In this document: positions 28,571 through 34,268 of the stretch, in pieces
Numbering within the stretch: position 1 is the stretch's first letter
Layout: each line of letters starts with the position of its first letter
Assembly (NCBI GenBank): GCA_024663395.1
Contig: JANFAH010000189.1
Location: forward strand, 1 to 34,268
Direction: 5' to 3'
Length of the DNA stretch: 34,268 bases
Source: Pisolithus tinctorius
Taxonomy: Eukaryota > Basidiomycota > Agaricomycetes > Boletales > Pisolithaceae
The notes under the pieces: generated by a model
Databases searched by the model: none
The model's input: only the letters and a program-made list of their open reading frames with translations
Told to the model about the DNA's origin: nothing
Program-made: the position numbers and the translations under genes

Positions 28571-29371
28571 TTACTCTTCCATCGCTTGTTCTCCGCCACC
28601 CTCCTGTTCTTCACCGCCTTCCTGCTCTCCTTCGACTTCTTCCTCATTATCCCCCTCCGCACCTTCGTCCGCTTCCTCTCGCTGTTCCTCCGCCGCCTCT
28701 GACTGAGGCCTTTTCCAACCTCCTCCCGCACGCTCGAGTTCAGCCAGTCTGGCTTCGCGCGCGTCTTCCCTTCTCCTCATCTCCGCCCACTCCGCCCATG
28801 CGCGGTACATCCCCCACTCGTCGGCAGTCCGCTCCGCTGCCTCCGCCATCCGCTCCGCTGCCTCTGCCATCCTCTCGAAGGCTGTCACGGCCTTTTCATG
28901 CGCCGCCGCATACCTCTCTGCAGCCTGCAGCTGCCGCTCCCGCTCCCACTCCGTCCACCAGGAGGAGACCCCCGAGGGTCCCTCGAGCGGCGTCTCTGGC
29001 TCCTCCTCGTCCTCTCCACCTGCCTCCCGCTCGTCGTCCGCTTCCTCCGTCTCCGTCGCTCTCTCCTTTCCCTTCCCTCGCGTCCTCTTCTTCTTCTCTC
29101 CTCGGGAACTCCCCGTCCCTGCTCTCTTTCGCGGGGGCCCCGCCGCCGCCTCTTCCTGCGTCCAGCTGCGCGTCTTCTTTTTGTTATGGCAGGGCGCACA
29201 GGCCCTGGTTTTGCCTTGTCCTGGCTCGCACTGGCCCGCCATCAGACTCGCTGCGCAGCGGGTGCAGGGGGGCCGCCTGGTCGCGGTGGCCACCACAGAA
29301 GCCCCGGGCACCTTCTGGGCGGTGTTGACGTCGTACACCGCGCCGGTCAACCTGGAATAGAGTAAGGTCAA
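28571..29371 (-). CDS. Antisense Zn-cluster-like protein of element C, main exon
   Basis: An open frame of about 260 codons follows a splice acceptor (TTGAC branch-like word, then CTATTCCAG at about 29354-29362). Numbering from the frame's first Met: C36-x2-C39-x8-C48-x9-C58-x2-C61-x6-R68. This is the Zn(II)2Cys6 spacing with the sixth Cys replaced by Arg. The codon is CGC where TGC would restore it (29168-29170). A Lys/Arg-rich then Glu/Asp-rich linker follows, then a WWTEWERERQLQAAERY helix with the repeats AERMAEAAERM, and a very acidic Glu/Gly C-terminus. It is antisense to gag-pol, between pol and the 3' LTR, in the same place as the gene in element B. Whether zinc is still bound is uncertain. 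Confidence 0.68.
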   Translation of the reverse strand: MTLLYSRLTGAVYDVNTAQKVPGASVVATATRRPPCTRCAASLMAGQCEPGQGKTRACAPCHNKKKTRSWTQEEAAAGPPRKRAGTGSSRGEKKKRTRGKGKERATETEEADDEREAGGEDEEEPETPLEGPSGVSSWWTEWERERQLQAAERYAAAHEKAVTAFERMAEAAERMAEAAERTADEWGMYRAWAEWAEMRRREDAREARLAELERAGGGWKRPQSEAAEEQREEADEGAEGDNEEEVEGEQEGGEEQEGGGEQAMEE

Positions 29372-29384
29372 AAAATAATAAAAA

Positions 29385-29748
29385 TAGCTCTCTGCCTCTG
29401 CCTCTCCGCCTCTTCCTCTGCCGCCCTCTTCTGTCGAGCCTCCTCTTCCTCTGCCGCCCTTCTCCTCTGGGCCTCCTCTTCCGCTCTCTTCTTCCGCTCC
29501 GCCTCCAACCGCTCCTCCTCCGCCTTCCGCCTCTTGGCCTCCTCGCGCTTGGCCTTGCGCTCTGCCTCGCGCTCTCTCTCTCTCCGCTCGGCCTCCTCTC
29601 GTCGGCGCGCCTTCTCCGCGGACTTCTCTCGCTCGGTGTCGGTGGAGTCGTCGGTGAGGACGACCAGCTCTTCATCCGCGACTTGGGAGTAGTCGCGAAC
29701 GTGGCCGGGGGTTGGCTGGGGGGTGTTGCTCTGGCGCTGGGAAGGCAT
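29385..29748 (-). CDS. Probable first exon of antisense gene of element C
   Basis: It starts at ATG 29746-29748 (MPSQRQSNTPQPTPGHVRDY) and runs through VADEELVVLTDDSTDTE into a long single helix of Glu, Arg, Lys and Ala (about 85 residues). The frame ends in TGA near 29368. Joining to the main exon in frame needs a cut after CAGAG near 29385-29392, but no GT donor is visible there. Either the donor is lost or non-canonical, or the two are separate products. The composition parallels the Glu/Ala-rich N-terminal half of the gene in element B. Confidence 0.5.
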
Positions 29749-29785
29749 GGTGATGGGGGAAAAAAGGACGAAGGTTCGATACCCT

Positions 29786-29803
29786 AACACGTGTTTTTAA
29801 GCG
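29786..29803 (-). promoter_or_regulatory. Promoter-like region of antisense gene of element C
   Basis: Upstream of the ATG at 29748, the minus strand has TTAAAAAC followed by the palindrome AACACGTGTT (29786-29795). The palindrome contains a CACGTG E-box, about 40 bp before the ATG. Distances are short but fit compact fungal promoters. Confidence 0.35.
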
Positions 29804-29930
29804 GTACTTCGAACTCCGACGGAGCTCCGCCGCGGCTAAAGCCATCATCCTCGAGGCATCAAAATAATTTCAAATGATCAACTCGTGTTGATCTCGTCCC
29901 GTACATGTGGCCTTCAGGGGTTCAGGCCCT

Positions 29931-29943
29931 AAGGGGGGGGCAC
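29931..29943 (+). other. Polypurine tract of element C
   Basis: AAGGGGGGGG followed by CAC lies directly before the 3' LTR (29944). This is the position of the plus-strand primer in LTR elements. Confidence 0.7.
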
Positions 29944-30658
29944 TGTCATAACCGTGCGTTCGTCATAAGTCTTTGCTCACTCCGCATCCCTTTCCGCCGG
30001 TCATCCGCTCACTCCGCACCAACTCCGCCCAACTTCTGTTGGTTGCGAACCATCTCCGCTCCGACTGCTGTCGGACTTGTGTTGCCCTCCTACCGGACCG
30101 AGCGGTCCGTTCTCTGAGGGGTCATGTGACTACCTTCGCAGTCAGGTACTCCGCGGCGCGCTCACCGCGTGGTCCAGCGCCTGGACTGTTTCCTTTTCTG
30201 TATGTTCTGTGTTACCCGTTTGTATGTCCTCCGTCTACCCTTCATTCGTCGTCCAGGAAATTTTACTTGAAAACTTACGAGTCTCCGTATGTCAGTTCCG
30301 ATTCCGATTACTGTACCTCCGTAGTAGTATAAAAACATGTACTGTACTCCGCTGTTCTTCAGTACGAATATCAACTTAGTTCCTACTCCCTCTGATTCCG
30401 TCTTCTGTCTGTCGGAGTTATCTCCGAACTCTCCGTCTGTACTCTCCCTCTGAAATACGAGGGCTGAGATCGTGCAAGGGGGTAGCGCACGAGCTAAACC
30501 CGACGCCCTCACTCCGCTCCGCCTTTGTCTCGGCGGTCTTCGTTCCTGCCGACACTCCGCTAGTCGGAGTTCTGTCTCTGTGCGTCGGACTTGCTTCCGA
30601 ACCCCTCTCTAGACCTTATATACCGTCGGAGTTGGTCGGAGTAGGCCCGGACTTGACA
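29944..30658 (+). repeat. 3' LTR of element C
   Basis: This is the 715-bp partner of 22592-23306. Differences seen: TTTGTC/TTCGTC, CCACTCC/CCGCTCC, CCATAG/CCGTAG and TATAGCG/TATACCG. It is followed by AAGGG (30659-30663), the right target duplication. Confidence 0.96.
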
Positions 30659-30663
30659 AAGGG

Positions 30664-31053
30664 CAAGTAAGCACCAAGGCTCATCCAACTCCAGCAATAA
30701 TAAGTCTGGAGGTTCTGGCAACAACAGTCAGGCCAAGACCAGTCAGGAGAAAGCCAAGACTGGCAACAATAACAACTCCGCACCTTCCCCCAAGCCAGCT
30801 TCATCGAAGCTGGGTAATAACAATAACAGCAACTCATCTAAGCACAAGCCTAGCAAACTCGGCAAAGATGGAAAGCTCACCCCAAGGAATGCAAGCATCG
30901 CATAGACGGAAACCTCTGCATGTTCTGTGGAGGGTCTGTCACTTTGCTGACAAATGCCCCAAGAAAGCCAGAAAGGCCAAGGCTCGTGCTGCAGCCACCA
31001 CTGAGGCTGCACTGGCCTTGGGCTCAGGTTCTACCCCCAAGACAAAAAAATAG
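30664..31053 (+). pseudogene. Gag of element D, 3' part
   Basis: It resumes at A-S-K-H-Q-G-S-S-N after element C. The Ser/Asn/Lys linker is readable. Compared with A there is one missing base near CTCACCCCAAGG (about 30880) and another near GGGTCTGTCAC (about 30935). The zinc knuckle is therefore broken across frames (CMFCGG and then HFADKC). It ends TPKTKK before TAG (31051-31053). Confidence 0.9.
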
Positions 31054-31091
31054 GTAGCAGCTCCTGGGACTCTGCACAATCTGGGAGCTGC
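31044..31091 (+). promoter_or_regulatory. -1 ribosomal frameshift signal, element D
   Basis: A AAA AAA (31044-31050), TAG, then the stem GCAGCTCCTGG (31057-31067) with CTGGGAGCTGC (31081-31091). Compared with A, the change CCCAG to CCTGG leaves all 11 pairs possible through two G-T wobbles. Confidence 0.78.
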
Positions 31092-32484
31092 GTTGACTCC
31101 AGTTGTGCAAACTTGGAGGCTCATCTCAATGTGTCTGCTCTTTCCAGTCCGAACTCTTTAACCCCCTATGTCACATTAGAAAACCCAGATTTACCTTGGC
31201 TTCGTACTTTAGTGGACTCTGGTTCCACTCACTGTTTTATAGATAATCATTTTGCTAATCAACATTCCTTTACCCCTTACTCAGTCTCCCCAATCTGACT
31301 CCGGCTTTTTGATGGAACGTTCACCTTTACTATAACCCAAGCAGTAGATGTCAACATCCACTTCGCATCTGGCAATGTCACAGCAGTAACCCTGTTTTTA
31401 GCCCCGTTGGATTCTGAGTGTAGGATAGTTCTCAGACATGACTGGCTCACCTGCTACAATCTGTTGATTGACTGGGTACTGAGCAGTCTAACATTCTGGA
31501 CTCCTGCACAAGGAATGCCAACCCCATCAACACCCCCTGAAAGCCTGGTTTCCACCAGCCTCCCTGACTCTGGCCCTAGTGACCAACCTGGCCTTGCACC
31601 ATCTGTACCGGTTTCCGACTCCCCGGCTCGCACCCCCCTGAAGGCCCCTCTTGTTTCTCTAATCAACACAGCTGCTTTTGTGTGCGCCTGCAAACTAGAA
31701 GGATCTGTCCAATTCCAACTTCAGCTCCACTCCTCGGACTCAGCTCAAGCCTGATTGGCCTCAGCTTCCCCTCCTCCAGCCTTGCCCAATGTACCAGAAG
31801 AGTACCATGACTTTGCTGATGTATTCAGCAAGGCCAAGGCCTCAGCACTCCCACCTCACCAGGAGTATGACCTGAAGATAGAGCTCAAAGAAGGAACAAC
31901 CCCGCCCCTCGGCACCATCTACTTGCTGTCCCTGGTTGAGCTGCAAGCTCTCCGGACTTTCATTGATGAAAACCTCACTACTGGATTCATTCAGCCTACC
32001 TCTTCCCCCTATGCTGCTCCAGTCCTTTTTGTCAAAAAGAAGGATGGCTCCCTCCGGCTTTGTGTAGACTTCTGCAGCCTCAACAAAATCACTAAGAAGG
32101 ACCACTACCCACTCCTGCTCATCTCTGACCTCTTAGATTCACTGAGCCGAGCCAAGATCTATACTAAGATTGATCTTCAGCATGCTTACCATCTCGTCTG
32201 GATTGCCCTGGGCAATGAATGGAAGACCACCTTTTGGACTCGGTATGGATCCTATGAGTGGCTGGTAATGCCCTTCGGCCTCACCAATGCCCCAGCTGCT
32301 TTCCAGCACTTTGTCAACACTATCTTTGCAGATATGTTGGATGTCTGCGTGGTTGTCTACCTAGATGACATCTTGATCTACTCCAGAGATAAGGAGTCTC
32401 ACAAGTAGCATGTCCAAGAGGTCCTCCACCGGCTTCAGCTTCACGGCCTCTATGCAAAGCCGGAGAAGTGTGAGTTCCACTCGG
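31054..32484 (+). pseudogene. Element D pol, 5' part: protease and RT
   Basis: The -1 frame is readable from the slip site. Protease keeps LVDSGSTHCFID. TGA stops lie at 31296-31298 (same codon as in A) and 31752-31754, where A has CGA TCG and D has TGA TTG. A TAG at 32406-32408 replaces CAG. RT retains [17 protein letters not shown] and YLDDILIYS. The frame is then cut at 32485 by the G-type LTR. Confidence 0.92.
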
Positions 32485-32907
32485 TGTGAAGTACAGGTTT
32501 ACCCTCGGGTGACCAGGCTTCAAGACCAGGTGACAGGGGCTAGTCCAGGTGGCCAGAGTCAAGGCCAGAAGACAGGGCTTAAGTCCAAGTGGCCAAAGTC
32601 GAGGCCAGGAGACAGGGGCCAAGTCTGGTTGGACTGGAGTCAAGGCTGGACAAACAAAGGGAAACAGACCAGAGTTATGTCTGGGTGACCCAGACATAGA
32701 CCTGGGAGGACTGGGGTGGAGCAGCACAAGGCCAAAGTGGACCGGAGATAGGGGTAAAACAGCGGACATGAGTTATCTGGGCTGGAGTTGGGTTATCCAG
32801 GACCAGAGTTGGGTTTTCTAGGCCGGACTAGGACCAGACTTGACCGGAGATAGGGGCTAGGGGTCTGGACTGGACTGAGTCTGAGTCTGAGAGTCATGGA
32901 TATGACA
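32485..32907 (-). repeat. Short family-G LTR inserted in RT of element D
   Basis: The LTR is 423 bp, TGTGAAGTAC...GGATATGACA on the plus strand, so TGTCATATCC...CTTCACA in LTR sense. CTCGG stands on both sides (32480-32484 and 32908-32912), an exact 5-bp duplication. Its first ~240 bp in LTR sense match 7739-7980. The rest is a series of CCAGTCC / CCTGTC-rich segments instead of the TATA and RNA-start region of the long form. Confidence 0.9.
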
Positions 32908-34268
32908 CTCGGACTCGGTCGAATACCTTGGATTCCACCTCTCCCCTGCTGGCCTCACGATGTCGAAGGAAAAAGTCCAGACCATCTGTGATTGGCCTGA
33001 GCCTTGCAAGGTCAAAGACATTCAGTCTTTCCTTGGCTTTGCCAACTTCTACTGCCATTTTATCTTTAACTACTCAGACACCATCATACCACTGACTTGG
33101 CTTACCTGCAAGGGGGCTCCTTGGAACTTCTCTGAGGAATGCCGCTGGTCATTCAATAACCTCAAGGCCACCTTCACCACCACACCGGTCTTAACTCACT
33201 TCATCCCTGGGGTCCCTATCACTGTCAAGACCAATGCATCGGACTATGCCATTGCTGGCATCCTCTCTATCACCTGTGGCGATGGCCAAATACATCTGGT
33301 TGCTTTCTACTCCCAGACTCTGACAGCCCTGGAATTAAATTATAACACCCATGATAAGGAATTGCTTGCAATTTTTGAAGCATTCCAGACTTGGTGTCAC
33401 TACCTTGAGGGCTTGGCCTCACTGGTCAATGTTGTTACCGACCACAAAAATCTTGAGTACTTCTCTACCTCTAAAGTACTCACCCGCCACCAAGCTCACT
33501 GGTTGGAATTCCTGTCTCAGTTCAACATGATCATCAGATTCAGGCCCGGTAAGCTCGGGTCTAAGCCCAATGCCCTAACTAGATGATGGGACATCTACCC
33601 CAAAGAGGGGGATAGTGGCTATGCCCGAGTGAACCTGCAAAACCTGAGACTGGTCTTCACCCAGGAGCAACTAGCGGTCTCCCTCCATGCCACTTACCTT
33701 GAGTACCTGGTCTTATGGGTGGTTGTGCTAATGGATATAGAAAAGCTCCATAATGATATCCTGACCGCACTACCAGACAACCCGGTCTCACAAATCCATC
33801 TGTCTGACATGTCTGATCCCCGGTGGTCAGTAGATGACACCAGCTTCCTGTGGCTTGATGGAAGAATCTATGTGCTGGACTCAAATGACCTTCGCCTTAG
33901 GGTCTTGCACCTCAAGCATGACCACCCTCTGTCTAGCCACTTCGGCCAAAACCGCATACTAGAGCTCATACGGCGTGAATATACCTGGCCTGGCCTCAGG
34001 ACCTTCGTCAAGGACTATGTCCAGTCTTGCATGGCCTGTGCTCAGGCTAAGGTTCCCTGCCACTGGCCTTACAGCCTTCTCAAACAACTTCTGGTGCTGG
34101 AGAAGCCATGGAATTCTATCTCTATGGATTTCATCGAGCAACTTCTGGCCTCAACTGGCTTCACAGCCATCCTCGTTGTAGTTGACTGGCTTTCCAAGCA
34201 GGCCATATTCATCCCCACCCATGACACCATAACAGCCCCAGAACTTGCCAAACTATTCCTACTCCATG
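32908..34268 (+). pseudogene. Element D pol, 3' part: RT end, RNase H, integrase start
   Basis: It continues from SVEYLGFHLSP through RNase H (TNASDYAIAG, with Asp to Asn as in A) to LTR-stop at 33584-33586, where A has an intact CGA. From 33587 to the window edge the frame is open (about 227 codons). It shows the integrase HHCC module (HPLSSHFGQNR to SCMACAQAK) and the first DDE Asp (SMDFIEQ). The remainder lies beyond the window. Confidence 0.92.

Larger units (their letters stand above)
22592..30658 (+). mobile_element. Element C: young, apparently complete chromovirus with antisense extra gene
   Basis: The element is 8,067 bp, with two 715-bp LTRs, an exact AAGGG duplication, self-priming site, open gag, slip site, and an open protease-RT-RNase H-integrase-chromodomain frame. 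A 1.6-kb tail carries an antisense gene, and a G-run lies next to the 3' LTR. The LTRs differ at about 4 positions (0.6%), three of them CpG transitions, so the insertion is recent. The whole element is crowded with TCCG/CTCCGC words, unlike A and D. The pieces needed for autonomous movement appear to be present. Confidence 0.96.
21042..34268 (+). mobile_element. Element D: decayed Ty3/gypsy chromovirus-type copy, sister of A, interrupted twice
   Basis: The order is LTR (21042-21568), self-priming site, gag, slip site, protease, RT, RNase H and integrase, truncated by the right edge. Element C is inserted in gag (duplication AAGGG) and a short LTR in RT (duplication CTCGG). Against A it has lost many CpG: Arg codons have become Trp, Gln, Cys or His throughout, for example FNWLALQVQGY against FNRLASQVRGY. 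In-frame stops stand at 31296-31298, 31752-31754, 32406-32408 and 33584-33586. It is not autonomous. Confidence 0.95.

Noticed and set aside
28798..29365. Pro/Arg/Leu-rich plus-strand frames opposite the C antisense gene
   Set aside because: Shadows of the Glu/Arg/Lys-rich coding sequence on the minus strand.
1..34268. tRNA, rRNA or host housekeeping genes
   Set aside because: I read both strands for characteristic stretches and saw none. All long conserved frames belong to the retrotransposons or their passenger genes.

Overview
The window reads as repeat-rich chromatin of a filamentous basidiomycete, most likely an agaricomycete. This is an inference from Tf2/sushi-like chromovirus proteins, 47-53 bp introns with GT/AG ends and a CTAAT-type branch site, and decay dominated by CpG to TpG/CpA changes. 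I found no host housekeeping gene, rRNA, tRNA or CRISPR array. Almost everything is nested Ty3/gypsy LTR retrotransposon.

Layout. (i) 1-6086, minus strand: element A, an old chromovirus-type copy with LTR, gag and a broken pol that runs off the left edge. A 789-bp LTR (family E) sits in its RT. (ii) 6087-9805: non-coding sequence with a 65-bp minisatellite (about 6790-7215) and a solo LTR of family G (7739-8486). (iii) 9811-20414: a solo LTR of the A/D family, split by element B (10169-20240, minus strand). B is an almost intact, tRNA-primed gypsy element with gag-protease and pol ORFs. (iv) 20415-21041: non-coding. (v) 21042-34268, plus strand: element D, a decayed sister of A in the opposite orientation. 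D is interrupted in gag by element C (22592-30658, plus strand, young and apparently intact, with chromodomain) and in RT by a short G-type LTR (32485-32907). D runs off the right edge.

Expression logic. In A, C and D the pol frame is -1 relative to gag. A slippery A-rich heptamer touches the gag stop codon and a perfect or near-perfect stem-loop follows. B also has a -1 slippery heptamer touching its gag-protease stop. A, C and D show Tf1-type self-priming: the predicted first 10-11 nt of the transcript are complementary to the sequence just inside the 5' LTR, and the two families covary. B instead carries a tRNA-type primer-binding site.

Most interesting content. Elements B and C belong to different gypsy lineages, yet both carry an extra gene between pol and the 3' LTR. 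In both it is antisense to gag-pol, has its own promoter-like region, and encodes a Zn(II)2Cys6-like cysteine cluster with charged or coiled-coil regions. In B it is a clean four-exon gene of 313 codons inside a segment bounded by a repeated hairpin motif. In C it is one long exon plus an upstream helical exon, and the sixth cysteine has been replaced by Arg. All 11 differences I could see between the two LTRs of B lie at CpG sites, and most premature stops in A and D are explained by CGA to TGA, so methylation-linked decay shapes the region.
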